Shown here piece by piece: positions 10,764 through 31,289 of a stretch of DNA of 64,000 nt; the first letter of the stretch is position 1; each line of letters starts with the position of its first letter. Both the position numbers and the translations under genes were made by a program. The notes beneath the pieces are model-generated. The model did not search any database. It was not told where the DNA came from and saw nothing but the letters and a program-made list of their open reading frames with translations. This DNA comes from Branchiostoma floridae (taxonomy: Eukaryota; Chordata; Leptocardii; Amphioxiformes; Branchiostomatidae): contig NC_049994.1 in assembly GCF_000003815.2 (NCBI RefSeq), forward strand, positions 5,564,903-5,628,902. The letters are read 5' to 3'.

Positions 10764-13700
10764 TTACTGCTCCTCTGTAGGGGCTTCTGGTTTCTGAGCA
10801 GGTGGTGGGTTCAGCCCACGAATCGTCACGTCGTACACAACCTCTTCAATCTTCTTCACGTCGTACTTCAACCCGTCAAACCTCTTACGAAGGGCGTCGT
10901 TCTTCAGATTCAGCAGCCGAAAACCTGGCAAGAAAAACATTACCATTATGGCTGTGTCACTTTAAACAAACAAAGTAGTATGTGCTTGGGCTAAATGGTC
11001 TAATTATAAGTGACTTCTCACACACACACACACAAAAGGCCACACAACAATGCAGCCTGCTATGGTTTATTGCACAGTACTTGAAAGATGGGGTCCCTTG
11101 TAAACCTGGGACCTTAAGGATAATAGTCCAGCAAAAATTGCACAAATACCCTTTAAACAGGGCAAAATGGAGTGGGTCTACAGCAAGAGTACTAGTAATT
11201 CCCATCTGATGCTAGTAAGTCTACCTACAGTCTACTTTCATTCTCCTTTAGGTCCCAGGTTTGCAAGTGAGTCATTACAATAAAAGAGTCTAGTCTAGTC
11301 AAGCATGTTTCATATTTGATTATATTACTAATATACCTGCTCATATTGAATATGGAACATGCTAATATTATTACTAGTACTAGTAGCATTGATGATACAG
11401 TGAAACCTGTGGTTGTACAATCAACCACCACCTCTACATAAGGACCACCTGGTCAATGTGGCCACCTTTTGGCGTTCCCTTCAATAATTTTTCCAATTAA
11501 CACATTCAAGCACTAAGAATCCTGTTTAATAAGAAAAATATCTAAAAAATAATCCTGTCTATAGTGACCACCTGTCCCCACAGATTTCAATGATACCCTG
11601 AGTGGTCTTCTTGGGCAGGTTTGACTGTACTATGTTTAACGAAAAAATCTTCTAACTATAAACTAACCTGCATCCAGTTCTGCCACAAAGTTGGCAATCT
11701 TGGTGGGTCTGCTGTAGTCACCCGCTGTCACACTGTTCACTGCTAATCTAGACTGAGGTACAGATGTCATAGCATGATTAAATCTCGCTTATAGCAGCCC
11801 ACACAACATCCTATCAGCCTCAGTTACAACCCTGGACAGAGGAGTTTGTGTTATACAGATTGCAAATGTCAGTTACATGTCAAGAGCAAAAGTAAGGGAA
11901 GGTTATACAAGTGTCTTCATTAACAGTTTGCCCAAAGCATTTCTTATACAGTCAAAACAATATCAAGCTTTGCATTGTAGTCATCTGGCCATAGGACACT
12001 TTTCTCAGTCCCTTGGATATTTCCCACTGACCTAAGCATTAAGAATTCAGTCTACAGCATTCAGTTGTCCACTGTGTCACACAATTCTGTTCCCGCCAAT
12101 AATATAGCAAGACTACAGATTACAGTCATGGAGCATACTTACCTGATTATAACAGCAGCTGTATCACCACCCAAACCAAGTTCAAAATCTTTTGATGTCC
12201 ATACATTTTGCAAAATGCGGACTCAGCATGGACCCAATATCATGTATTAAGATGATGATAAAAAACCATCAGTACATATTCTAACTCTATGTTTCCACAA
12301 GTTGCTGAGATTTATAAAAATTTATGCATTTAGTTCAGTAAAATGTTTTGGTTCCAAACATATCTTTACATACCAGCTCATTTGCCAGCTGAAGAAGTCC
12401 CATCAGAAAGTCATCCAGGTCGATGTGGAAACCATCTTCTCTTCTCTCTTTAACTGTACATGAGGAGAAAAACTATGCATGATGTATAAAATTACTAATA
12501 AACTGGTGGACGTACCAACTGTATACTAAGTCAGTAACACCAACTATATGAAAAGAACAAGATATGCCTTCACATGCCAGAGTTTTCAACCCAGAATCAC
12601 TGTGTTCAAAACTTTGCTTTTTCCTAGAACTATCGTGGTTATCAAACTTCTATCATAGATGACTTGGGTAGGACTTGGCCTAAGAAACAAGTAATAACCT
12701 CTAGACTAAATCTCAGTTTCTTTAATCTTATTTGATATTTGTAGCACATGGTATGCTGTGTGTTGTACAAGTACTTAGTAATTTTTGTACAGGTTTCGCA
12801 CAAGTACAAGTATATAGTGGAAATTATACTGTCTTTACAGAGTTCAGCAATTTCTGAGAAATATCTACTCACCAAGTGATGTATCCAACCATATACAGTC
12901 TGTACCTAAACTCACTACTTATCCCTTTCCTTTAAAAAAGAAAGAAAAAGTTTTGCTATACCTCCGAGTAATTCTGCTGCCTCTTCCCTGGTGATGAGCT
13001 TGTCTGACTCCAGGTACACCAGGAAGGCTGCCAGGAACACACAGCGCTGGTTAGCAAACCGCCAGTGGTCGTGGAATCTGGGGAACATAGAACGGAAAAT
13101 ATTACTCCGCAGTGTTCTCTTTTTTCAAAGCGTACGTATGGGCATCTCCAACAGCAAAGCCATGTGCTACATGCTCACAGCATAGGGGATACAAATCACA
13201 GCATAGGGGCCCCTATGCTGAAAAAGCCAGGCAAGAACACTGAGGTAAGGCTGGTGTCCCAAGATGACCATTACATTAAACGCAGGAGGGTCCCGGAGTC
13301 ACTGAACACTGCCTTGTTGCACAAGATTTTTAGAAAACAATTGTGATTCGTGGGTATTACATATCTAGTGATTTGTGGGTATTGCATATCTAGGTTTGTA
13401 TGTTTTCGCATAGTGATTCGTGCGGTTTTCATAAGATTTGTACGTTCTTGCATAGTGTTTTGCGTGTATCACATAAGATTCATACAAATTTCATGAGGTT
13501 CGTGCAAATGATTAGGCACCCCTGAACTATTCAAGTCCTCAGAGCCAGTGCTTACCTGTAATACTGTTCCGCTGGCAGCTTGGCTGCGAGTTCACTGTAC
13601 TGACGTCTGATATTAGTGAACATCTCACGGCTCCTCTTACAGATAGACACCGCTGCAGGGGAGACAAATATTTTGTTTTATCTGCTATAATCTATTTCTA

Positions 13701-15662
13701 CTGTATACTTAGCTTTCACCTAGCAGTGGTTGGTATCAGATAAACTTAAAAGAGCAATAAACAATAAGAACAATAAACTGATGTTACATTATTTATAGGG
13801 AAGCCATTATTCACTGTTTGAGGTTTATTCAAGAACATTAGTAACCACTCATGCAAGGGGACTGGAATGAAAAAAAAAATTGATACAGTCCTAGTTGGCC
13901 AATAGAGATAGATAAATAATAACTTATTTTTTGTTAAGGTTAATGGGAATATAAATAAATATGTTCAAGGATCAAACTTTGAAGTTTAAGTCAATTCAAA
14001 CAGTTCTTTTCAACAGTCTTGTCCATGCTTTAACACGGAACGTTATATTGTCCATAAGATTATAACCTCTGTTGGTTTGCATAACAAAGTCCATATATGT
14101 TGTATTTATGTCTCAGGGGCCTTTACCTTTGACCTGTGTATGTGCAGTTTCTTCTTCAACATGTATTTTTACATTCCCATTGACCCAAACAATAACAAAT
14201 TTTTATTTTATCTCTATTGGCCAAGTGTTTAATAGGACTACCATCTCTTTAAAATAATAAATACACACTATCTTTACATCCTGTGGGCTGGTGTACCCCC
14301 TGCAGCACAGTTAGTATCTCCCGGGCTGTCTGTTCAATCTCACGCACTGATGCTCGGATTTCCTGCAAAGGAGAACAAACAGACTTCATACTATAGGACA
14401 CAAAATACTGTGATGTTATTGAGGAACTTTTTTGTGGGGGCTACGGCTTAGACTAAGAGAGTAACTAATTAGCCCCTACGAGGGCGACGGACACCAAAAT
14501 TAATTTGATAACGTGTTTTTGTTGGCATCCGTCTGTCTCGGAAGACGATGTTAGGCAGACGGGTTTAAGGCGACCCGTCTGCCTGGCCTGCACTTGGATT
14601 TTTAAGGTGAAGGAGGGGTGTGCACGTCCTTCTCCACCCTCTCGTCCACTGGCGCACTAGTCCTACAGGGGCAACTGTATGCACCGTGTGAGGCGGCTCC
14701 AGCAGATGCAGGTTTGTTGTTTGGACTTTCCGTCTCCTAGGAGGACTTCCGACTAAGGATGCAAGGGGTTCCTCCTACCCCTGACTCATGTGTCATGGCG
14801 GGTGCGTCATGCCCGAACATGCCCGAACATGCCCCTATGGCCTGTCACCACCACAAAGGCCTGTCACTGCCACTAGCCGCAGCTAGGTACTCATTCACAC
14901 CTGAGTTAAGTGAGGAAAGTCATGTTAAGTGCCTTTCCCAAGGGCACAAGACCGGTGACACGACAAGCGGATTCGAACCCAGGACCTCTTGGGCTTGAGA
15001 CCAACGCGCTGACGATCGTGCCATGCAGTCCCACAATAACATGTGTAGTTACTGAGATATTAATGAAAACAAGATTTTCCTTAATGGCTGCTTTAATTTG
15101 CATATAATTTGTACTGATTGCCCAAGGAGAGTGGCATCATCCACATTCTTATATCTGTGCACATCTCAGAGGTATAGTACTAACAGCAAAAAAACTTATG
15201 TATGGAGACTGTGAACCGCAAAAGTTATAAAAAAAATTGGGTTCGGCAACCAGACCATAAAGAGCTTATGGCAAGCAACAATGTAAAACAATCGCTTTAT
15301 AACACTACTATCAAGATGAGGGTGTCGGTCTATAATTTGCAGCATAATTTACCTAAAAATCCTACTATGTTGCCCAAATTGCCATGTTTCATCGGGACAT
15401 CAACAAATTAAAGGGTTATAAGTTATAGGTGTGAACACATAGACATAGACAACAGCAATACTCCTGCAAGAGCTTACTGACCTACACGGAGTAAAAAAAA
15501 GACAAATGTGAAGGAACAAGTTTCATCGCAAAATTCATCATCATCATCATTTATCGATCAGTTTCAAATTTTCATACAACACCTTACCTCTCTAATGTCC
15601 TGGTCCTTTGTTAGGTATTCTTGAAACTTTGAGAATGTCTCTTGCGTTGGTGCTGACGCCAT
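10764..15662 (-). CDS. TSN: Translin
   Basis: Seven exons on the minus strand: 15662-15588, 14362-14278, 13652-13556, 13077-12962, 12453-12374, 11752-11668 and 10924-10764. All junctions are in phase, giving 232 residues (vertebrate translin has 228). Clear translin landmarks are DQDIREEIRA at the N terminus, AEQYYRFHDHWRFANQR, VYLESDKLITREEAAELLG, the RREDGFHIDLDDFL loop, LAVNSVTAGDYSRP, and GFRLLNLKNDALRKRFDGLK with YDVKKIEEVVYD at the C terminus. Translin binds single-stranded DNA and RNA and, with TRAX, forms the C3PO endoribonuclease that removes the passenger strand during RISC activation. The tail (NPPPAQKPEAPTEEQ) is longer and more proline-rich than I recall for vertebrates. The gene is divergent from RNF32 across the satellite array. 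Confidence 0.96.
11398..11627. mobile_element. pogo/Tc1-like MITE, short copy
   Basis: Starts cagtgaaacctgt and ends with the complementary gtttgactg, with TA on both sides. It is about half the length of the other copies and lies between the last two TSN exons. Confidence 0.65.
14886..15030 (-). mobile_element. tRNA-derived SINE
   Basis: On the minus strand the segment carries a pol III B-box-like GGGTTCGAATCC and an A-box-like region, followed by the tail 'aagtgcctttcccaagggca' (plus-strand sense). The same tail accompanies the related copy at 62745-62903. It lies in the first TSN intron. Confidence 0.65.
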
Positions 15663-15930
15663 AGTCTGCTTTTCTTCGCGCTCAGAGAAATGTAATCAAA
15701 CAAAGACAACACTTTTTCTCAACATGCCACACACTGCCTCAAGTTTTAATGACCTCTGACTTTTCACCTTTCACCCTATATAATCCCGTCCTTGCAAATT
15801 TTGTACAAATTTCATTGGCCAATTGTTAGACATTACTCTTGTCTGATTGGTCAATTGACACCAACACTGCTCCTGATTGGTCGGTTACCCGTATCTCAAA
15901 AAACATGGCGGAGGATAACAACTGACTTGT
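15663..15930 (-). promoter_or_regulatory. TSN promoter region with a CCAAT-box cluster
   Basis: Between the TSN start codon and the satellite are four CCAAT boxes: an overlapping palindromic pair ATTGGCCAAT at 15814-15823, and ATTGG at 15846-15850 and 15876-15880. Spacing of about 30 bases suits NF-Y, and their position 150-220 bases upstream of the ATG fits a TATA-less housekeeping promoter. A further motif, AACATGGCGGAGG, lies at 15903 and resembles a YY1-type element. Binding is inferred. Confidence 0.55.
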
Positions 15931-16521
15931 GGTCTCATAACACAGTAATTATCCGCGACCCCCGTCCCCAAAAGTAGTTCGGGTTAAAATAGTGCATCGC
16001 GGTACTTGCAAAGGCCGTATTCATTCTTCCGTGCACGACAGCGAGGTGGAATCTATGGTGAATAGTAGAGGAATACATCGGTGTTCATACTGTATAAGTT
16101 GGATTACGTCGCTTTTTCGGCCGGCGGGAATTTGCGCCTTGATATGTTACCGGCACTTCCTGTTCGCCGCCTGCAGTTCCATGACCTCCGCTGGGGGTCA
16201 AATCAAAGTGTCTGTTATAGAAAAACGAGCCGGCAAATCTATGCTCATCTTCAGATATTTTGTAGCTTGTACCCTCAACTTCAACATACTAAATTCTTGT
16301 GAATTGTATCTGCACCCTACTATAGGTTTTGAGTCGTCGAACCACCTCACTTTGGGGTCCTTAACCATGTAAATCCCCATACCCGAAAAACTGTGTTCTG
16401 AGACCTTCATCCACAGCGTGAATTCCCCAGGGACGGACAAGCACATTAAATTTGACCGATATATTAGTAATTGACCTCGGCTGACTTGAACTGTAACATT
16501 TTCGTTACCGTCTGACCCGCC

Positions 16522-16535
16522 GTTACCATGACAAC
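16522..16535. promoter_or_regulatory. X-box (RFX-type) motif in the satellite, variant copy
   Basis: This first monomer has GTTACCATGACAAC, one base off the palindromic X-box. The motif is perfect (GTTACCATGGCAAC) at 17506-17519, 18491-18504, 19476-19489, 19982-19995, 20966-20979 and 21950-21963. It matches the RFX consensus GTNRCC-N(0-3)-RGYAAC. Confidence 0.55.
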
Positions 16536-19500
16536 GGCCGCCTAGACCGTTCCCTATGCTTAAGTATAGGACTTAGTGCGGTCTAAAGCCCGCTCGACTC
16601 CCCCCCCCCCCTTTTCCGCCCTAAAAAAGACAAACCCCCAACCCCAACCACTCAGAACGGTAGAATGTGGTCTGGCAAGCTCCTTATAACAGAAAAAGTC
16701 AACCAGAATATTAAATTTGTTGAGATAATGAGACCAATTAGCGGCCCCTCAGATAGTCCTTGTACAGTGCCGACACCTGTGCTAGGCGCCAAAGTGCAAA
16801 GTTGGCCATATCTCAGGAACCATTTGGATTTCTGATCTAAAATTTGGTACGGTTTTGTATCTTGACTAGTTTTATTGTATGAACGTAAAGAAATCCAAGG
16901 TCAAGTTGGCTTAAGGTCTCATAACACAGTAATTATCCGCGACCCCCGTCCCCAAAAGTAGTTCGGGTTAAAATAGTGCATCGCGGTACTTGCAAAGGCC
17001 GTATTCATTCTTCCGTGCACGACAGCGAGGTGGAATCTATGGTGAATAGTAGAGGAATACATCGGTGTTCATACTGTATAAGTTGGATTACGTCGCTTTT
17101 TCGGCCGGCGGGAATTTGCGCCTTGATATGTTACCGGCACTTCCTGTTCGCCGCCTGCAGTTCCATGACCTCCGCTGGGGGTCAAATCAAAGTGTCTGTT
17201 ATAGAAAAACGAGCCGGCAAATCTATGCTCATCTTCAGATATTTTGTAGCTTGTACCCTCAACTTCAACATACTAAATTCTTGTGAATTGTATCTGCACC
17301 CTACTATAGGTTTTGAGTCGTCGAACCACCTCACTTTGGGGTCCTTAACCATGTAAATCCCCATACCCGAAAAACTGTGTTCTGAGACCTTCATCCACAG
17401 CGTGAATTCCCCAGGGACGGACAAGCACATTAAATTTGACCGATATATTAGTAATTGACCTCGGCTGACTTGAACTGTAACATTTTCGTTACCGTCTGAC
17501 CCGCCGTTACCATGGCAACGGCCGCCTAGACCGTTCCCTATGCTTAAGTATAGGACTTAGTGCGGTCTAAAGCCCGCTCGACTCCCCCCCCCCCCTTTTT
17601 CCGCCCTAAAAAGGACAAACCCCCAACCCCAACCACTCAGAACGGTAGAATGTGGTCTGGCAAGCTCCTTATAACAGAAAAAGTCAACCAGAATATTAAA
17701 TTTGTTGAGATAATGAGACCAATTAGCGGCCCCTCAGATAGTCCTTGTACAGTGCCGACACCTGTGCTAGGCGCCAAAGTGCAAAGTTGGCCATATCTCA
17801 GGAACCATTTGGATTTCTGATCTAAAATTTGGTACGGTTTTGTATCTTGACTAGTTTTATTGTATGAACGTAAAGAAATCCAAGGTCAAGTTGGCTTAAG
17901 GTCTCATAACACAGTAATTATCCGCGACCCCCGTCCCCAAAAGTAGTTCGGGTTAAAATAGTGCATCGCGGTACTTGCAAAGGCCGTATTCATTCTTCCG
18001 TGCACGACAGCGAGGTGGAATCTATGGTGAATAGTAGAGGAATACATCGGTGTTCATACTGTATAAGTTGGATTACGTCGCTTCTTCGGCCGGCGGGAAT
18101 TTGCGCCTTGATATGTTACCGGCACTTCCTGTTCGCCGCCTGCAGTTCCATGACCTCCGCTGGGGGTCAAATCAAAGTGTCTGTTATAGAAAAACGAGCC
18201 GGCAAATCTATGCTCATCTTCAGATATTTTGTAGCTTGTACCCTCAACTTCAACATACTAAATTCTTGTGAATTGTATCTGCACCCTACTATAGGTTTTG
18301 AGTCGTCGAACCACCTCACTTTGGGGTCCTTAACCATGTAAATCCCCATACCCGAAAAACTGTGTTCTGAGACCTTCATCCACAGCGTGAATTCCCCAGG
18401 GACGGACAAGCACATTAAATTTGACCGATATATTAGTAATTGACCTCGGCTGACTTGAACTGTAACATTTTCGTTACCGTCTGACCCGCCGTTACCATGG
18501 CAACGGCCGCCTAGACCGTTCCCTATGCTTAAGTATAGGACTTAGTGCGGTCTAAAGCCCGCTCGACTCCCCCCCCCCCCTTTTTCCGCCCTAAAAAGGA
18601 CAAACCCCCAACCCCAACCACTCAGAACGGTAGAATGTGGTCTGGCAAGCTCCTTATAACAGAAAAAGTCAACCAGAATATTAAATTTGTTGAGATAATG
18701 AGACCAATTAGCGGCCCCTCAGATAGTCCTTGTACAGTGCCGACACCTGTGCTAGGCGCCAAAGTGCAAAGTTGGCCATATCTCAGGAACCATTTGGATT
18801 TCTGATCTAAAATTTGGTACGGTTTTGTATCTTGACTAGTTTTATTGTATGAACGTAAAGAAATCCAAGGTCAAGTTGGCTTAAGGTCTCATAACACAGT
18901 AATTATCCGCGACCCCCGTCCCCAAAAGTAGTTCGGGTTAAAATAGTGCATCGCGGTACTTGCAAAGGCCGTATTCATTCTTCCGTGCACGACAGCGAGG
19001 TGGAATCTATGGTGAATAGTAGAGGAATACATCGGTGTTCATACTGTATAAGTTGGATTACGTCGCTTCTTCGGCCGGCGGGAATTTGCGCCTTGATATG
19101 TTACCGGCACTTCCTGTTCGCCGCCTGCAGTTCCATGACCTCCGCTGGGGGTCAAATCAAAGTGTCTGTTATAGAAAAACGAGCCGGCAAATCTATGCTC
19201 ATCTTCAGATATTTTGTAGCTTGTACCCTCAACTTCAACATACTAAATTCTTGTGAATTGTATCTGCACCCTACTATAGGTTTTGAGTCGTCGAACCACC
19301 TCACTTTGGGGTCCTTAACCATGTAAATCCCCATACCCGAAAAACTGTGTTCTGAGACCTTCATCCACAGCGTGAATTCCCCAGGGACGGACAAGCACAT
19401 TAAATTTGACCGACATATTAGTAATTGACCTCGGCTGACTTGAACTGTAACATTTTCGTTACCGTCTGACCCGCCGTTACCATGGCAACGGCCGCCTAGA

Positions 19501-19554
19501 CCGTTCCCTATGCTTAAGTATAGGACTTAGTGCGGTCTAAGCCCGCTCGACTCC

Positions 19555-19881
19555 CCCCCCCCCCTTATTCCCCCCCTAAAAGGAAAAACCCCCAATCCCA
19601 ACAAATAAAAAAGGGAAAAATTGGGCCGGGAAAGCCTCTTTAAAAAAAAAAATTCACCCCAAAAATAAAATTGTTTGGGAATAAGAAGACCAATTACGGC
19701 CCCCCCAAAAGCCCTTGTACAGGGCCGACCCCTGTGCTAGGCCCCAAAGTGAAAAGTTGGCCATATCTCAGGAACCATTTGGATTTCTGCTCTAAAATTT
19801 GGAACGGTTTTGTATCTGGACTAGTTTTATTGTATGAACGAAAAAAAATCCAAGGCCAAGTTGGGTTAAGGTCTCAAAACA
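19555..19881. repeat. Degenerate satellite segment, probable low-quality sequence
   Basis: The second half of the 18885 monomer departs abruptly from its siblings: bases drop out, homopolymers lengthen (for example an eleven-A run), and substitutions favour A, C and G runs. It then jumps at about 19881 into the middle of the unit at 'attccccaggg', losing about 480 bases. This looks like a poor read or a collapsed join in the assembly rather than biological divergence. Confidence 0.6.
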
Positions 19882-22800
19882 ATTCCCCAGGGACGGACAA
19901 GCACATTAAATTTGACCGATATATTAGTAATTGACCTCGGCTGACTTGAACTGTAACATTTTCGTTACCGTCTGACCCGCCGTTACCATGGCAACGGCCG
20001 CCTAGACCGTTCCCTATGCTTAAGTATAGGACTTAGTGCGGTCTAAAGCCCGCTCGACTCCCCCCCCCCCTTTTTCCGCCCTAAAAAGGACAAACCCCCA
20101 ACCCCAACCACTCAGAACGGTAGAATGTGGTCTGGCAAGCTCCTTATAACAGAAAAAGTCAACCAGAATATCAAGTTTGTTGAGATAATGAGACCAATAA
20201 GCGGCCCCTCAGATAGTCCTTGTACAGTGCCGACACCTGTGCTAGGCGCCAAAGTGCAAAGTTGGCCATATCTCAGGAACCATTTGGATTTCTGCTCTAA
20301 AATTTGGTACGGTTTTGTATCTTGACTAGTTTTATTGTATGAACGTAAAGAAATCCAAGGTCAAGTTGGCTTAAGGTCTCATAACACAGTAATTATCCGC
20401 GACCCCCGTCCCCAAAAGTAGTTCGGGTTAAAATAGTGCATCGCGGTACTTGCAAAGGCCGTATTCATTCTTCCGTGCACGACAGCGAGGTGGAATCTAT
20501 GGTGAATAGTAGAGGAATACATCGGTGTTCATACTGTATAAGTTGGATTACGTCGCTTCTTCGGCCGGCGGGAATTTGCGCCTTGATATGTTACCGGCAC
20601 TTCCTGTTCGCCGCCTGCAGTTCCATGACCTCCGCTGGGGGTCAAATCAAAGTGTCTGTTATAGAAAAACGAGCCGGCAAATCTATGCTCATCTTCAGAT
20701 ATTTTGTAGCTTGTACCCTCAACTTCAACATACTAAATTCTTGTGAATTGTATCTGCACCCTACTATAGGTTTTGAGTCGTCGAACCACCTCACTTTGGG
20801 GTCCTTAACCATGTAAATCCCCATACCCGAAAAACTGTGTTCTGAGACCTTCATCCACAGCGTGAATTCCCCAGGGACGGACAAGCACATTAAATTTGAC
20901 CGACATATTAGTAATTGACCTCGGCTGACTTGAACTGTAACATTTTCGTTACCGTCTGACCCGCCGTTACCATGGCAACGGCCGCCTAGACCGTTCCCTA
21001 TGCTTAAGTATAGGACTTAGTGCGGTCTAAAGCCCGCTCGACTCCCCCCCCCCCCTTTTCCGCCCTAAAAAAGACAAACCCCCAACCCCAATCACTCAGA
21101 ACGGTAGAATGTGGTCTGGCAAGCTCCTTATAACAGAAAAAGTCAACCAGAATATCAAGTTTGTTGAGATAATGAGACCAATAAGCGGCCCCTCAGATAG
21201 TCCTTGTACAGTGCCGACACCTGTGCTAGGCGCCAAAGTGCAAAGTTGGCCATATCTCAGGAACCATTTGGATTTCTGCTCTAAAATTTGGTACGGTTTT
21301 GTATCTTGACTAGTTTTATTGTATGAACGTAAAGAAATCCAAGGTCAAGTTGGCTTAAGGTCTCATAACACAGTAATTATCCGCGACCCCCGTCCCCAAA
21401 AGTAGTTCGGGTTAAAATAGTGCATCGCGGTACTTGCAAAGGCCGTATTCATTCTTCCGTGCACGACAGCGAGGTGGAATCTATGGTGAATAGTAGAGGA
21501 ATACATCGGTGTTCATACTGTATAAGTTGGATTACGTCGCTTTTTCGGCCGGCGGGAATTTGCGCCTTGATATGTTACCGGCACTTCCTGTTCGCCGCCT
21601 GCAGTTCCATGACCTCCGCTGGGGGTCAAATCAAAGTGTCTGTTATAGAAAAACGAGCCGGCAAATCTATGCTCATCTTCAGATATTTTGTAGCTTGTAC
21701 CCTCAACTTCAACATACTAAATTCTTGTGAATTGTATCTGCACCCTACTATAGGTTTTGAGTCGTCGAACCACCTCACTTTGGGGTCCTTAACCATGTAA
21801 ATCCCCATACCCGAAAAACTGTGTTCTGAGACCTTCATCCACAGCGTGAATTCCCCAGGGACGGACAAGCACATTAAATTTGACCGATATATTAGTAATT
21901 GACCTCGGCTGACTTGAACTGTAACATTTTCGTTACCGTCTGACCCGCCGTTACCATGGCAACGGCCGCCTAGACCGTTCCCTATGCTTAAGTATAGGAT
22001 TTAGTGCGGTCTAAAGCCCGCTCGACTCCCCCCCCCCCTTTTCCGCCCTAAAAAAGACAAACCCCCAACCCCAATCACTCAGAACGGTAGAATGTGGTCT
22101 GGCAAGCTCCTTATAACAGAAAAAGTCAACCAGAATATCAAGTTTGTTGAGATAATGAGACCAATAAGCGGCCCCTCAGATAGTCCTTGTACAGTGCCGA
22201 CACCTGTGCTAGGCGCCAAAGTGCAAAGTTGGCCATATCTCAGGAACCATTTGGATTTCTGATCTAAAATTTGGTACGGTTTTGTATCTTGACTAGTTTT
22301 ATTGTATGAACGTAAAGAAATCCAAGGTCAAGTTGGCTTAAGGTCTCATAACACAGTAATTATCCGCGACCCCCGTCCCCAAAAGTAGTTCGGGTTAAAA
22401 TAGTGCATCGCGGTACTTGCAAAGGCCGTATTCATTCTTCCGTGCACGACAGCGAGGTGGAATCTATGGTGAATAGTAGAGGAATACATCGGTGTTCATA
22501 CTGTATAAGTTGGATTACGTCGCTTCTTCGGCCGGCGGGAATTTGCGCCTTGATATGTTACCGGCACTTCCTGTTCGCCGCCTGCAGTTCCATGACCTCC
22601 GCTGGGGGTCAAATCAAAGTGTCTGTTATAGAAAAACGAGCCGGCAAATCTATGCTCATCTTCAGATATTTTGTAGCTTGTACCCTCAACTTCAACATAC
22701 TAAATTCTTGTGAATTGTATCTGCACCCTACTATAGGTTTTGAGTCGTCGAACCACCTCACTTTGGGGTCCTTAACCATGTAAATCCCCATACCCGAAAA

Positions 22801-22907
22801 ACTGTGTTCTGAGACCTTGTTGCTTGGTAGCTCCAAACAACAAATTTCCGTGAAAATTTAGAGGCCTTTGGAATGTTTTTATGAGCAATAAACTTTCGGA
22901 TATTAAG

Positions 22908-31289
<8,382 letters not shown>

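Larger units (their letters stand above)
15931..22818. repeat. Tandem satellite array, ~985 bp monomer
   Basis: Head-to-tail monomers begin with ggtctcataacacag at 15931, 16915, 17900, 18885, 19870 (internally deleted, 505 bp), 20375, 21359 and 22342 (truncated at 22818). Spacing is 983-985 bp. The copies are nearly identical, differing by a few substitutions and by C-tract length. Each unit has a C-tract, a hairpin with arms tagaccg/cggtcta, and most contain the RFX-type X-box GTTACCATGGCAAC. The repeated 126-, 82- and 73-codon frames are a by-product of copying and give no independent evidence of coding. The array fills the interval between the divergent TSN and RNF32 genes. Confidence 0.95.

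Noticed and set aside
15904-15924. Start of another gene at ATGGCGGAGG next to the satellite
   Set aside because: The frame stops after six codons and no donor follows; more likely a promoter motif.
15992-22783. Seven identical 126-codon plus-strand frames as a gene family
   Set aside because: They are copies of one satellite segment. There is no splice or homology support, and overlapping frames on both strands are equally conserved.
15931-22818. CRISPR-like direct repeats
   Set aside because: Monomers are ~985 bp with no spacers, and the DNA is eukaryotic.
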